A stretch of DNA of 64,000 nucleotides from NCBI GenBank assembly GCA_964347765.1, contig CAYGAG010000006.1:15469-79468 (forward strand), given 5' to 3'. Positions 7,762 through 17,906 of the stretch are shown in pieces. Below the pieces are notes generated by a model. That model made no database searches, was not told the DNA's origin, and worked only from the letters and a program-made list of their open reading frames with translations. The stretch's first letter is position 1; the number at the start of each line of letters is the position of its first letter. Made by a program: the position numbers and the translations under genes. The stretch is from CAYGAG01 sp964347765 (lineage in GTDB: Archaea > Thermoproteota > Bathyarchaeia > Bathyarchaeales > Bathycorpusculaceae).

Positions 7762-9027
7762 ATGCAAATAGAATGCTTTGAAGATTTACCCTTAAGTAAG
7801 AAAATCATGGATGGTATTGAAGAGCTCGGATTCAGTAATCTTTTCCCAATTCAGGCTCAGGCAATAATCCCGTTACTAGATGGTAAGGACGTCATCGGAC
7901 AGGCACGGACCGGAACAGGTAAGACTGCAGCTTTCGGAATTCCAATGGTTGAACACTTGGACTCCGAAAGCAAGAATGTTCAGGGCTTGGTTTTGGAGCC
8001 AACACGTGAACTCGCTGTACAAGTTGCGGAACATATAAGCCGAATCAGCAAATACGCAGCGTTCAGGGTCTTACCAATTTACGGTGGAAAACCTATCCAG
8101 AAACAAATTTACGCGTTGGAAAGAGGCGTCCATATTGTTGTAGGCACGCCGGGTCGCATAATAGATCATCTTAAAAGAGGAACATTAGATCTATCCTCGG
8201 TAAAAGTTGTCGTTCTGGATGAGGCTGATAGAATGCTCGATATGGGATTCATAGATGACATAGAATACATACTTTCAAAAGTGCCAAGCAGCAGACAGAC
8301 AAGTCTCTTCTCGGCTACAATTGATCAGTCAGTGATGAACATATGCAATAGATACATGAAACGACCTGAAAAAATACTTGTGAGCAAAGATGAAATAGCT
8401 CTTACACAGATAGACCAATATTACATGGTTGTAAATCCTAGAAACAAGTTTCAGGTACTCTGCGACATTTTAGATGAAAGCGACATAGAAAAAGCCATAA
8501 TATTCTGCAAGACACGTATAGGAACAGACAAACTAGCAGATAGATTAAGGATGCGACGATATGATGCAAAACCGCTACACGGCGGGTTTACTCAGGCGCA
8601 GAGAGACTTCGTCAGCAACTCTTTCAGGAGAGGAGAACTGAGGTTGCTTGTTGCAACAGATGTTGCCGCAAGGGGTTTAGACATTCAAGGAATAACTCAC
8701 ATAATAAACTATGACATTCCTTTGGATGCATTAGTATATTTCCACAGGATTGGACGAACAGCTAGAATGGGAGGCGAAGGAACTGCCATAACACTTGTTG
8801 GCTATGGAGAGATGTCGGAGCTAAACCAAATAAAGGCCTTGACAAATACTCGAATAGAAGAACTGGAAAATGATCTAGTGTCTCGGAGAGAGTCTCCAGA
8901 GACGCACGAAGCAGTTTGCACAGATTGTGGAAACGAATGTGAAGTTCCATTCAAACCCGACCCCAGCAGGCCTGTTTACTGCCGGGAATGCTGGGCGAAA
9001 CGAAGGCCTCCGATAGAAAGATTATGA
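7762..9027 (+). CDS. DEAD-box RNA helicase with C-terminal zinc ribbon
   Basis: 421 residues with every core motif: Q motif (FSNLFPIQAQAI), Walker A ARTGTGKT (48-55), PTRELA, GTPGR, DEAD (~152-155), SAT, ATDVAARGLDI and HRIGRTAR. The tail after residue ~385 is a zinc ribbon of CxxC...CxxC type (CTDCG and CRECW), which is not part of the minimal helicase and may aid RNA binding. Such enzymes unwind short RNA duplexes in ribosome assembly or cold adaptation. The gene for aIF1A begins 24 bases downstream, so the two are probably co-transcribed, linking the helicase to translation. Confidence 0.95.
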   Translation: MQIECFEDLPLSKKIMDGIEELGFSNLFPIQAQAIIPLLDGKDVIGQARTGTGKTAAFGIPMVEHLDSESKNVQGLVLEPTRELAVQVAEHISRISKYAAFRVLPIYGGKPIQKQIYALERGVHIVVGTPGRIIDHLKRGTLDLSSVKVVVLDEADRMLDMGFIDDIEYILSKVPSSRQTSLFSATIDQSVMNICNRYMKRPEKILVSKDEIALTQIDQYYMVVNPRNKFQVLCDILDESDIEKAIIFCKTRIGTDKLADRLRMRRYDAKPLHGGFTQAQRDFVSNSFRRGELRLLVATDVAARGLDIQGITHIINYDIPLDALVYFHRIGRTARMGGEGTAITLVGYGEMSELNQIKALTNTRIEELENDLVSRRESPETHEAVCTDCGNECEVPFKPDPSRPVYCRECWAKRRPPIERL

Positions 9028-9051
9028 CGTAAGAATTGAAGGTCTTTTGAA

Positions 9052-9357
9052 ATGGGCAAAAGAAAGATAATTAGCGAAGACGAATACAGTAACATGGTGT
9101 TGCCAGAAGGCACTGATGTTCTAGGGATTGCAGAGAAACTTCTGGGTTTCGACAGAGTTATGGTGAACTGTCAGGACGGCCACAGACGTCTATGTAGAAT
9201 ACGAGGAAAAATGAAAAGAAGAGCGTGGATTAGACAGGGAGACATCGTTCTAGTATCACCTTGGGACTTCCAATCTGAAAAGAGGGGCGACATCATATGG
9301 CGTTACAAGAGAAATCAGACCGAATGGTTAAGAAGGAAAGGGTATCTCAAAGATTAG
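9052..9357 (+). CDS. Archaeal translation initiation factor aIF1A
   Basis: 101 residues with the S1-like OB fold of eIF1A: LGFDRVMVNCQDGHRRLCRIRGKMKRRAWI followed by GDIVLVSPWDFQ. aIF1A sits in the A site of the small subunit and helps start-codon selection. Length and basic N- and C-termini fit. It follows the DEAD-box helicase gene by 24 bases, a sensible translation-related pair. Confidence 0.95.
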   Translation: MGKRKIISEDEYSNMVLPEGTDVLGIAEKLLGFDRVMVNCQDGHRRLCRIRGKMKRRAWIRQGDIVLVSPWDFQSEKRGDIIWRYKRNQTEWLRRKGYLKD

Positions 9358-9587
9358 TCGAACAACAGAATATGTCTGGCTGGACTGTAGAATCTAAAAC
9401 TTGTTGTATAAGAGTAAGTGGAGTTTGATTTTGGTGCCCCTTAGATCAGCAATTGTCAATCATAATTTATGCTTGATGACTTTAGAACCAGTTCAAAGCA
9501 TTTTCACCTTTCGCGCCACAGGCGATATGCTGCTAGTCCTATGCAACCAGCGTATCAAAATGAGAAACCGATGGTTAACGGGTGTGC

Positions 9588-9602
9588 TAACCTATATAAG
9601 TG
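9588..9602 (+). promoter_or_regulatory. TATA box for the OB-fold gene
   Basis: CCTATATAAG at 9591-9600 is a strong TATA-like element 65 bases before the ATG at 9665. The rest of 9358-9664 has no supported gene; an open frame from a TTG at 9401 has no recognisable features. Confidence 0.45.
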
Positions 9603-9664
9603 ATGTTGAGAATAATCGGTATCCCCAACAGTTATGATTCTGGAGCCATAGTGATTGTGCTAAG

Positions 9665-10339
9665 ATGCAAAGTGGAAATGATCAGATGTTGAAACAAGTT
9701 TGGAGAGGCAGAGGTCGGCCTTCCAACAGCACACTTTCATACAAGGACAGGAGGATTCTTGAGTACCTTGCTGGAATAGCTATGATGCATAAAGTGGATC
9801 CAAGCGGATTCTTCGACTGCATCTTGGAAGCTTGGAATAATGAGGAATCAGAATGCAAACAGTTGGCTATAAGGTGTCGCAAAAAGAAGAATGATTCAGC
9901 AGTGTTTCTGTTCACCAATGCTAAAAAGGTTGTAGCTCAATTTCCAATATCGACTGAGATCCTACATGGGAATAGTCAACTTGAAAGCTACGTCAAAACT
10001 GTGAAGCCTAAAAGAACCTCTTCAGTAAAGAACTACGAGGGCACGAATCTCAAGATCGAAAGCTTGAAAGTTGGAATGAAACGGATCAACCTGAAGGCAA
10101 GAGTGCTTGAGATGCCAAGATCACAGATGGTTTACACTAGATCTGGCAATGTAGCTTATGTATCGAATGCACTTATCGCTGATGAAACTGGTTCAATTAG
10201 AATCAGCCTATGGAACCAGCAGATCAAGACTGTTTCGGAAGGCGATGAAATTGATATCCAGAATGGCAACGTAACTAGGTTCAGAGGTGAACTTCAGTTA
10301 AGAATAGGGAGACACGGAAGCTTAAATGTGGTCGGATGA
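9665..10339 (+). CDS. OB-fold single-stranded nucleic-acid binding protein (RPA/SSB-like)
   Basis: 224 residues. The C-terminal ~100 residues form an OB fold of the RPA/aspartyl-tRNA synthetase anticodon type: LKVGMKRINLKARVLEMP, then LIADETGSIRISLWNQQ and GDEIDIQNGNVTRFRGELQLRIGR. The N-terminal half is basic and helical and matches nothing I know. Archaeal single-OB RPA-like proteins bind single-stranded DNA. A role in DNA repair or replication is likely but not shown. It has its own TATA box, so it is probably monocistronic. Confidence 0.75.
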   Translation: MQSGNDQMLKQVWRGRGRPSNSTLSYKDRRILEYLAGIAMMHKVDPSGFFDCILEAWNNEESECKQLAIRCRKKKNDSAVFLFTNAKKVVAQFPISTEILHGNSQLESYVKTVKPKRTSSVKNYEGTNLKIESLKVGMKRINLKARVLEMPRSQMVYTRSGNVAYVSNALIADETGSIRISLWNQQIKTVSEGDEIDIQNGNVTRFRGELQLRIGRHGSLNVVG

Positions 10340-10569
10340 ATTGTCTATCATCGCTTTTTCATAATTTGGCGCGGTAAAGCAATAAGGCTTTAACTGCTTC
10401 TTCAGAGAACCTGACAATCACTGTTGCGACAGAGACTCGGCCTTCAATTTCTGAAGGGGACCATATACACAGCAAGCGAGTCGGAAGGTTCAAGTAATTC
10501 ACGTGTAAGATTGCCATGTATTTCCCGAATATGTCGCATGCTCATCCAAAAGAGAGGATTATACCCGTT
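10340..10569. other. 230-base spacer between convergent genes
   Basis: No gene or clear terminator hairpin is recognised in this interval. Confidence 0.4.
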
Positions 10570-12990
10570 TCAGATAGGGAAAATTCCGGCTATTCCAAAA
10601 CCTAAAAAGAACATTTCTGCTATGACCAACGCCTTGAAAGGCTGCCCGTATTGAAGCAGACCTGTAATCTGCAACTTCACTTCATTTATTGAGTACGGGT
10701 CTATGCGTTTTATATTCGGCAATACAAATTGAACGATACCGGATTTTTCAAAACTAACCTTAAGATCTTGTTGGCCGTTGAGGTCAAAGTCGCCAACTTC
10801 CACTGGAATGCTCATGTCTGCTGCGACAGTCTTGTTGATAAGAATAGAAGCAGATTCAACGTCATATATGCTATAGCTCGAAGGAAGCTCAATGAAACAT
10901 GTGACTGGTTTGGTTACCATCGGCTGGACGCCAACCACGGAATTCCTCAACACTGCTGAAGCTTGTATAGCATGAACATCCATAAGCGGATAGTTATCCA
11001 TGTTATTCCCATCAATAACATAGGGAACGTCCCCTATTCCATCACTATCAAGGTCTGTGCCATTGTAGCTGGTCCAATAATTGCCGCCAGATGGGTAACC
11101 GTCATCCCACACGTTTGCAGGCATTGGTGATCCTTCTACTTCGACTGTGTTTTCAACAAAGCTGTTATGGAAGATGACGTTTCCAGAAGAACTCGTCATC
11201 TTAATTCCGTAGGAGTTGTTTGCCAAGTAGTTGCCTTCTAATGTATTGTTCAAGGAGTGATGCAGTCGAATCCCTTCGAGGGCGCCAAGTATTGCAGAAT
11301 TTCTGATCTTAGAACCATTCGTGTAAGCAATTAACACCGCCTGATTATTTTCCATGATCTTTGCGCCATCTACTGTTACATTGGTTGAATCAACCAAGGC
11401 AATGAATCCTGCATCCGTCGGAACTTCCATGTTCTGCCGGCTTACCAAGTAGTAAACGGGTTGACCATAGACCAGATTTGAAGTATCAATGTCATGGATG
11501 AAATGGTTGAGTGGAGAATCTTGCTGGATATCTATCTCAAAATTATCCATAAGATTATTTCTTAGAACTACGTTGGAGGAACTCATCAATAGGAGACCGT
11601 GGGCCTCGCCGTTTTGAATGGTGAAGTTGCAGATAACAAGATTCGATGTCGTTACGGCGACCGTTGTGCCTATTCCATAACCGTCAAGAACAGTTGTGGA
11701 CGCATTTTCCCCAATAAGGGAAACGCTTTTGCCAATCGTTACATGCTCTATGCGCAGTCCTGCATCTACATGAATCGTATGTCCATTTGATGTTTCCGTG
11801 GCATCTATTGCCTCCTGAACTGTTAAGTAGTCTATGCCCGTGTTCAGATTGTGAACTCCTTTCCCTGTCCATGCTGAATCTATAAGTGGATATCTGTCCA
11901 TATTGTCTTCATCAATAGCATAAGGATAATCCCATATGCCATCACTGCCCGTCTGATTCTGATAGACGCCACTGTACAAGTCTTCAGAAATGTGACCTTT
12001 CCAATAGTTGCCCCCTGAAGGATACCCGTCATCCCACACATTACTCACATGCTCACAGTAGATCATGCTCCGATTGTCGAGGTAGTTATGGTAGATGGTG
12101 TTTCCCACGGCTCCTTCTCCTACCCAAATATCCGAATTCACAATTGGTTTACCGTGCCATTCTACTTCATTGCCATGCCCATTTGAAGAAACAATATTGT
12201 CAGTAACTAGATTATTTGTGGAAGAACTCCCGATGATACAAATGCCAATCACACTGTTGTTTGACACTGTGTTACCGACTACGTGGTTGTCTCTCGAACC
12301 CCAAAGTACAATGCCTGCGACTGGGGGAACCCCTGAATGGTACTGCATTTCTTCATAACCCCAGTGAGTTTTTGCCACAATGTTTGCTTCGATAACATTA
12401 TTTCTTGCCCACCAAACGCCAACTCCATAGTATACGTTAGTCATGACATTACCTTGGACTCTGCAACTGTTGGAACCCCAAAGATGGACAGCATTATATT
12501 GTATATCCTTAAACTCGTTGTCTTCTATGGTGATTTCTGTGCTGTCGCGCACTTCAATGCCATTGTTAACGATGTAAGGGACACCAGTCCCTGCACTAAT
12601 AACACTATTCCGAAGGATGCTGTCTTCACACTGAATGAAGACAGTACTACCATGCGATTGAGGTAGTGGTGAGAATAAGTTGAAACCTGTGACTATGGCG
12701 TTGTCTGCTGTTATAGAAACTGCTGGTGTCATTCCGCCATTTATTTCCGTAGTTTCCGGATTTTGTCCAACAAGCGATATAGGTTTGTTTACATTGACAC
12801 CTTCAAAATATGTTCCGCTTCGCACAAAGACTGTGTCTCCAGCTTTGGCAGCGTTGATGGCTGACTGTATAGTCGGATAATCATCTGGAACAGTGATAGT
12901 TCCTCCAATGGCCGGCTGAACATCGAGTAGTGAGCACATCACACACACTAAAAGGACCAGAATAACTGGGCTAGATATCAGTCTCCTCAA
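10570..12990 (-). CDS. Secreted NosD/CASH-type right-handed beta-helix protein
   Basis: 806 residues with an N-terminal signal peptide (hydrophobic run ISSPVILVLLVCVMCSLLDV). Two beta-helix units each begin with the family opener: TITVPDDYPTIQSAINAAKAG and, about 370 residues later, GIDYLTVQEAIDATE. Each unit ends with a similar block containing YPSGGNYW, then an Asp-rich loop (DSDGIGD in the second) and NMD-YPL. The repeats of -N-I--N- rungs are the periplasmic copper-binding/NosD-like carbohydrate-binding fold. A short hydrophobic end may anchor it. It probably binds or cleaves polysaccharide at the cell surface; catalytic activity is not evident. No co-transcribed neighbour is seen. Confidence 0.85.
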   Translation of the reverse strand: MRRLISSPVILVLLVCVMCSLLDVQPAIGGTITVPDDYPTIQSAINAAKAGDTVFVRSGTYFEGVNVNKPISLVGQNPETTEINGGMTPAVSITADNAIVTGFNLFSPLPQSHGSTVFIQCEDSILRNSVISAGTGVPYIVNNGIEVRDSTEITIEDNEFKDIQYNAVHLWGSNSCRVQGNVMTNVYYGVGVWWARNNVIEANIVAKTHWGYEEMQYHSGVPPVAGIVLWGSRDNHVVGNTVSNNSVIGICIIGSSSTNNLVTDNIVSSNGHGNEVEWHGKPIVNSDIWVGEGAVGNTIYHNYLDNRSMIYCEHVSNVWDDGYPSGGNYWKGHISEDLYSGVYQNQTGSDGIWDYPYAIDEDNMDRYPLIDSAWTGKGVHNLNTGIDYLTVQEAIDATETSNGHTIHVDAGLRIEHVTIGKSVSLIGENASTTVLDGYGIGTTVAVTTSNLVICNFTIQNGEAHGLLLMSSSNVVLRNNLMDNFEIDIQQDSPLNHFIHDIDTSNLVYGQPVYYLVSRQNMEVPTDAGFIALVDSTNVTVDGAKIMENNQAVLIAYTNGSKIRNSAILGALEGIRLHHSLNNTLEGNYLANNSYGIKMTSSSGNVIFHNSFVENTVEVEGSPMPANVWDDGYPSGGNYWTSYNGTDLDSDGIGDVPYVIDGNNMDNYPLMDVHAIQASAVLRNSVVGVQPMVTKPVTCFIELPSSYSIYDVESASILINKTVAADMSIPVEVGDFDLNGQQDLKVSFEKSGIVQFVLPNIKRIDPYSINEVKLQITGLLQYGQPFKALVIAEMFFLGFGIAGIFPI

Positions 12991-13151
12991 TAAATTCTCC
13001 CTTTTGCGTCGTACATTGACTTGCTATTAACCCGTGTTGCTGCAGCATTTAAGGCTGCCCTCGTCATATGACGGTGCTGCCATGAATCTTTGTGAGGAAC
13101 CTTTGCGATGTCTATACCCGATCTTTCAATGCAGGTCTTGTAGCGAGATCT

Positions 13152-14366
13152 CTAGACCAAGAGGTACAAAGCTATTGCAGTCACGAAAGAAATCACAAGA
13201 GACGGTATGAAGTATCTGTAAAGTCTGCTAAGTGAACATCCGAAATAGTCCGCAGTTAGGACTAAGCATAGGTGGGTTGGCGCGACTATATATCCTAAAA
13301 AGCAGGCTATGTAGAGCAACGCCGCGCTTCCTGGAGCAAAGTCGACTATTCCTTCTAGTATTGAGCAACTTATCGCTACCCCGGCGAGCGGAGAACCTAC
13401 AAAGAAGGCGATAGTTGCAGGAATCGCTGTGAGAAGTAGGAGATTATCAATGTTTCCGCTAGCCACCAGTGATCCAAAAGCTGTGGAAAATCCAGTGCTT
13501 TCAACAGTATTTCTCAGTAAGAAGGCGCCGAAAGCTGCAAGTGGGATTCCATAGGTCGCCCAGTTCTTGAAAGGCTTCTTAAACTCTTCAAGAGTTGGCC
13601 TCGTGATTACAAGTAGAACAGCCACTCCGGCAAAAGCTGCTATAGAAACATCAACGCGCAACCCTATGACAGCCACAACTGTGGCCAAGATAGGTAAAAA
13701 CGTGACTGCAAAGCGTCCTAACTCCAAGGTCACATTTGTTGCGGCATTCTTATGATCTATTCTCGGTAGGTCCTTCGTTTTCCACAGACCGATAACGTAG
13801 CCAGCCATGATCATCGCTATTACTATCGGGATTTCTCGAATGATAATGGATGTAATCGTCAGTCCTGTGAGTGTAGCCGTGAGTATAAGGACCTGACTCA
13901 CAGGATAAACAGGGAAGATCGTGTGTCTAAACCATACGTTTACATAGGTCTTCTTGTCAGCCTCCAATCCAAGCCTGTTAGTCTCAGATTCCACCAGCGG
14001 TGCGGACATTAGCGCCCCACCTGCCACTGGCAGCAGACCTATAATCGCTGGAAGTACACTGACTATAAGTTTGGAATTTCTGATTAGCCGTCCAAGGCTT
14101 TCACTCAGATGATTGATCATTCCTGTTTCTCTATACAGTTGGCTCATCAACATTATTCCGAAAGCGGCAAGCACAACTGAGATTGTGTCCAGATCGATAC
14201 ACGTTCGATATATTATACTTGGAACTTGCTGCAAATCAACTGAGAGTGATCCTAGAAGCAAAGCTGTCAGGATTAAGGCTATGCCCAGATTCGTTCGTTT
14301 GTATAGCATCAGACCAAGAAAAAGAAATGAAACGATAACAGCAATTAGAGGACTGCTTAATCCCAC
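13152..14366 (-). CDS. DUF401-family membrane protein (ion-transporter superfamily)
   Basis: 404 residues, about ten to twelve membrane segments. Features that match DUF401 are LLPVAGGALMSAPLVE, the loop WFRHTIFPVYPVSQVLILT, and a second-half repeat GSPLAGVAISCSILEGI. The two-fold arrangement resembles the ion-transporter (arsenite/anion permease) superfamily. Substrate is unknown for the family. It stands alone, read away from the helicase at 14637. Confidence 0.8.
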   Translation of the reverse strand: MGLSSPLIAVIVSFLFLGLMLYKRTNLGIALILTALLLGSLSVDLQQVPSIIYRTCIDLDTISVVLAAFGIMLMSQLYRETGMINHLSESLGRLIRNSKLIVSVLPAIIGLLPVAGGALMSAPLVESETNRLGLEADKKTYVNVWFRHTIFPVYPVSQVLILTATLTGLTITSIIIREIPIVIAMIMAGYVIGLWKTKDLPRIDHKNAATNVTLELGRFAVTFLPILATVVAVIGLRVDVSIAAFAGVAVLLVITRPTLEEFKKPFKNWATYGIPLAAFGAFLLRNTVESTGFSTAFGSLVASGNIDNLLLLTAIPATIAFFVGSPLAGVAISCSILEGIVDFAPGSAALLYIACFLGYIVAPTHLCLVLTADYFGCSLSRLYRYFIPSLVISFVTAIALYLLV

Positions 14367-14597
14367 GCACTAGGCTTCCTTTAATCATTTTGGAGAACTC
14401 AGATGTAGCTGAACTCTTAATCTTTTCCTTCGATGCAGCAAGAAAGGGGCATACTCTTTGTTTCAGGAGGAAAGCCTGTGCGACAACTAATCATTCAGAC
14501 ATAATGAGTAGAAGTACCGAGTAATGGAGGGCAAGCTCAGAGGCAGATTCTGATCACCAAGATTGTCAAACCAAATCAGCACAGACATTATGCGAAT

Positions 14598-14616
14598 CAT
14601 GCTTCTTTGAAGCATG
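14598..14616. repeat. Perfect 8+8 inverted repeat upstream of the helicase gene
   Basis: CATGCTTC (14598-14605), TTT, GAAGCATG (14609-14616). It ends 20 bases before the ATG at 14637 and could be an operator or a leader hairpin. Confidence 0.5.
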
Positions 14617-14636
14617 AAATCGGCATCTTCTAATCG

Positions 14637-16817
14637 ATGTTCATCCTCAGAAAACATTATGACCTCCTCTTTCCATCTGCTAGTGAGGTTCACAGACACT
14701 TGTCCCGAACAAAAGTATACATTTGTCCACGCTGTGAAGCCGCCTATTCTGCCGAAGAATACATTGAGAGTCTCTTCTGCAGAGGATGTGGCAGTTTCCT
14801 GAGGAAGAACTACGTTGCCGCTAGAAAGCTGTACAGAAGAGCTGAGGACAAGGAAAAATCAGGTCCTAAGAGATTCTTCCCTTATATTGATTTTCGACCC
14901 TACCAACACGATGCAATAGACTTTGTCTACCAAGTGATCAAGAATAGAAAGATTGGAATGCTCTCCTCTCCTTGCGGCACGGGCAAATCAGTTTCCGTCT
15001 TGACTGCTTTCTTCTTGGCCAAAGAACAAGATGATTCCATAGGACGGCTCTTCGCTCTGACAAGAACAAAGAATCAACTCGAAATCTACTGCAGAGAACT
15101 GAAGAATATAAAAAGACATTCAGGCGTCAACTTTGTTGCTTCCATATTTAAGAGCAAGAAGGAAATGTGTCCATGTATACGTAAGAATGCAAGGCTTAGA
15201 CACATCAAGTATCGTGACTTTCTCCAGTATTGTCGAACCATGAAGAGCGGAACCTTCGGGAAAAACTGCAAATACTTTGAGAGGACATATAAAGGAAGAA
15301 GGCTGAGCTGGCACGCCAATCGCGTGATTAGCAGGATCAAAAGTGCCGGTCCCTTACTTCCGGAAGAAGTCTATAAAATATGTTACGATGAGGGTCTCTG
15401 CCCTTACGAAGTGACGAAAGTCTTGGCTAAGTACGCTGACATCATCGTTGGTAGCTACAATTACATCCTGTTGGACTCTGTCCGAGAATCGATCTTTCGC
15501 GGGACAGGAATAAAAACTGAAGAGGTCAACTGCGTCTTTGATGAAGCACATAGTCTACCAGACTATGCTGCAGACATCCTCTCAGATGAACTTGCATCAA
15601 CAACAGTTCTAGCGGCTAAAAGAGAAGCTGAGACCTTTGCCATCGATGACTCTCAGTTTGCGGAATCCTTACACCACGTATTGACCCAACTTGGAGAAAA
15701 CGTTTACAAGAGCCTTGGATCTGATGTGGAACATGTTATAGAAACCAGAGAGGTAGTCGACTTGCTTCTCAATGACATGGACACTGACCTAGATGGACTA
15801 ACTGAACTTCTCTCCGAGCTGTCAGATATGGGAGAAATTATTCGCCAAAAAAAGGCTGAAGCGGGTAAGAATCCAATCTCCTATCTAGGAAGATGTGCGA
15901 CTTTCGTTCAAGATTGGGTTGACGGGGCCAACTCAAGTTATGCTCGATATCTAAGGGTAACAGATGAGCAAGGTTGGGAGCGGATCAGGCTTGGGATTAA
16001 ATGCCTTGATCCTGCCTTAGCTGCAGCGATGATTAATGGGTTGAGATCTGCCGTTCTTATGTCTGGAACCCTTTGGAATAGAGATTACTATATTGATGCT
16101 CTTGGAATTGAAAGAAACCGTTGTGAAAGCCTTGAACTTCCAAGCCCTTTTCCTCGGAAGAACCGACTAATAGCGGTTGACACGTCTGTTACTACAAAGT
16201 TCGAAAGACGCAGTGAAGCCCAATGGAGGAGAATAGCTGATCATTTGGAGAAGATTGTAAGCCTTGTCAATGGGAGAATAGCTGTCTACTTCCCATCCTA
16301 TGCCATAATGCATGAGGTTGTTGAAACTGTCCATTTCGACGCACCGTTTCTTGTTGAAAAGAGGGACACGAAGATTATTGAAGTGCTTCAGTTCCTGAAG
16401 ACCCATAAGCATTGCGTTGTTTTCGGTGTAGCCAGAGGCAAGATAAGTGAAGGCGTTGACATGTCCTTGCATGGTAAGTCCTTACTTGCTGCTGTAATAG
16501 CAGTCGGATTACCTTATCCCAAACGCACAGAACTGCAGGCAGCTCTTATCAGATATTTCGGAGAAAAGTTCGGAAGCAAGGCCATAGAATACGCCATTGG
16601 CATCCCCTGTCTTAGCGCGCTAGCCCAATCTACAGGAAGATTGTTGCGAAACCCGCAAGATAAAGGTATAATACTGATATTAGACAGACGCGCAGCTGGA
16701 AGATTCAAAGAGAAGTTTCCGCAGGATTGGAGAAAAGACATGAAGGCCTATTATAGCATTGAGAATATCTTGAAAAAAATAAGAGAGTTCACGTGTCGAA
16801 AAGTGTCTATTCTGTAA
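14637..16817 (+). CDS. XPD/DinG-type superfamily 2 helicase with N-terminal zinc ribbon
   Basis: 726 residues. The first ~55 residues include a zinc ribbon (CPRC...CRGC). The helicase core has a Walker A SPCGTGKS, a Walker B box FDEAH, and motif VI QSTGRLLRNP. Between motifs Ia and II is a cysteine set (KEMCPC, QYCRT, GKNCKY, GLCPYE) placed like the 4Fe-4S domain of XPD, so it is probably a 5'-3' DNA helicase in repair. The start is the first possible codon, since TAA lies two codons before it; there is no strong SD. The zinc ribbon and a larger-than-usual cysteine cluster set it apart from standard archaeal XPD. An 8+8 inverted repeat lies just upstream. Confidence 0.82.
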   Translation: MFILRKHYDLLFPSASEVHRHLSRTKVYICPRCEAAYSAEEYIESLFCRGCGSFLRKNYVAARKLYRRAEDKEKSGPKRFFPYIDFRPYQHDAIDFVYQVIKNRKIGMLSSPCGTGKSVSVLTAFFLAKEQDDSIGRLFALTRTKNQLEIYCRELKNIKRHSGVNFVASIFKSKKEMCPCIRKNARLRHIKYRDFLQYCRTMKSGTFGKNCKYFERTYKGRRLSWHANRVISRIKSAGPLLPEEVYKICYDEGLCPYEVTKVLAKYADIIVGSYNYILLDSVRESIFRGTGIKTEEVNCVFDEAHSLPDYAADILSDELASTTVLAAKREAETFAIDDSQFAESLHHVLTQLGENVYKSLGSDVEHVIETREVVDLLLNDMDTDLDGLTELLSELSDMGEIIRQKKAEAGKNPISYLGRCATFVQDWVDGANSSYARYLRVTDEQGWERIRLGIKCLDPALAAAMINGLRSAVLMSGTLWNRDYYIDALGIERNRCESLELPSPFPRKNRLIAVDTSVTTKFERRSEAQWRRIADHLEKIVSLVNGRIAVYFPSYAIMHEVVETVHFDAPFLVEKRDTKIIEVLQFLKTHKHCVVFGVARGKISEGVDMSLHGKSLLAAVIAVGLPYPKRTELQAALIRYFGEKFGSKAIEYAIGIPCLSALAQSTGRLLRNPQDKGIILILDRRAAGRFKEKFPQDWRKDMKAYYSIENILKKIREFTCRKVSIL

Positions 16818-17023
16818 GAGACAAGTATGGTCGCCTGCAGTCTAAATTGACCGACGTTAAATTAATGCTGAAACTGTAGCTTCTATCAGACCTTTCAAGT
16901 GACGAAAGAGTCTGAAAGATCAAGAGGTTTGTCCATGTTCTTTTCATAGGATTGTCAGCTAAAGATTTGGGATTCACAACCGATTTATCCAAACCAAGGC
17001 AAAGAAGGATAAGGTGTACATAG

Positions 17024-17371
17024 ATGAGAAGATCAAAGCTGGAGGTATACGAGGACATACTCAAAGCTCTGGTGAATGAGCCTCTGGCGCTTGATCGCGT
17101 TGCGCTTGAAACAAATGTGCACCTCAAGAGACTTATTGAACGCCTAGATTTTCTGCTTGAGAACAAGCTCGTGGACGAACGGCAAGTAGGTGGAAACGTC
17201 TCTTACGCCATTACAGAAAGAGGTATTGTAGTGCTAAGAACCTTGAACTTTCAGAAATATCTTGAGAAGGTTTCGAGCAACATAAAGGTGATCGATGAAG
17301 CTTTAGAGATCCTTCGTAGGCTGGAGAAGCATAAACTGGAGAGGGATCGCAAGTCAAACGGAACGTCGTGA
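17024..17371 (+). CDS. Small winged-helix DNA-binding protein
   Basis: 115 residues: a single winged helix (SKLEVYEDILKALVNEPLAL, recognition helix near LKRLIERLDFLLENKLV, wing VSYAITERG) followed by a long C-terminal helix that probably makes a coiled-coil dimer. This layout is that of the HTH_45/Sso10a-like archaeal proteins, which bind DNA as regulators or chromatin factors. Target unknown. The next gene, a small zinc ribbon, is 120 bases away. Confidence 0.75.
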   Translation: MRRSKLEVYEDILKALVNEPLALDRVALETNVHLKRLIERLDFLLENKLVDERQVGGNVSYAITERGIVVLRTLNFQKYLEKVSSNIKVIDEALEILRRLEKHKLERDRKSNGTS

Positions 17372-17494
17372 TTCAAATTCTGCGCGCAAGTTCGGACTAC
17401 GAAGTGTAGGATTTCTGTGTAATCTTACATCTGTCTCGGGAGGTCATTCTACTAAATCTTAAGTAGTCTTCTCGCTGTTAGTCTTGTCGGAAGA

Positions 17495-17737
17495 ATGAAA
17501 GAGCAGAATACACGCCAAGTCGAAGATTATACTATTGACTTAATCAGAACAAGGGGAAAAGGAGATCTCAGATGTCCGAAATGCAAAGTCCGCATATCCC
17601 CTGATGACATGACAGAAGATGTTTATACAGTTTTGGAACCAGTGATGAAGGCGGACAAGCTAGAAAAGCTAACCCTGCAATGTAACAAATGCAAAAGCAA
17701 AATACACCTAACAGGTTTCTATGCTCTAGTCGAATGA
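17495..17737 (+). CDS. 80-residue zinc-ribbon protein
   Basis: Two knuckles, CPKC and CNKC, separated by ~43 residues form a likely zinc ribbon. The rest is charged. No family is recognised with confidence. Starts with ATG at 17495 after GGAAGA. It lies between two DNA-binding proteins on the same strand. Confidence 0.6.
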   Translation: MKEQNTRQVEDYTIDLIRTRGKGDLRCPKCKVRISPDDMTEDVYTVLEPVMKADKLEKLTLQCNKCKSKIHLTGFYALVE

Positions 17738-17906
17738 CATGGCAGGTAGTTGCAACAACAGTGTGGTTGTAGAAATCGTATTAGTCAATGAAAGTTCTAA
17801 GCACAGAGCTGAAGGGTTGTTCAGTAGAATTAGAACTAAAATTCAAGAAAAATCGAAATACTTAAGAGGAAGACGGCGCGTATGATGCGAGGATGGAACT
17901 CTGTTC

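Noticed and set aside
9401..9637. A 78-codon frame from TTG
   Set aside because: Composition is unlike protein and it contains the TATA box of the next gene.
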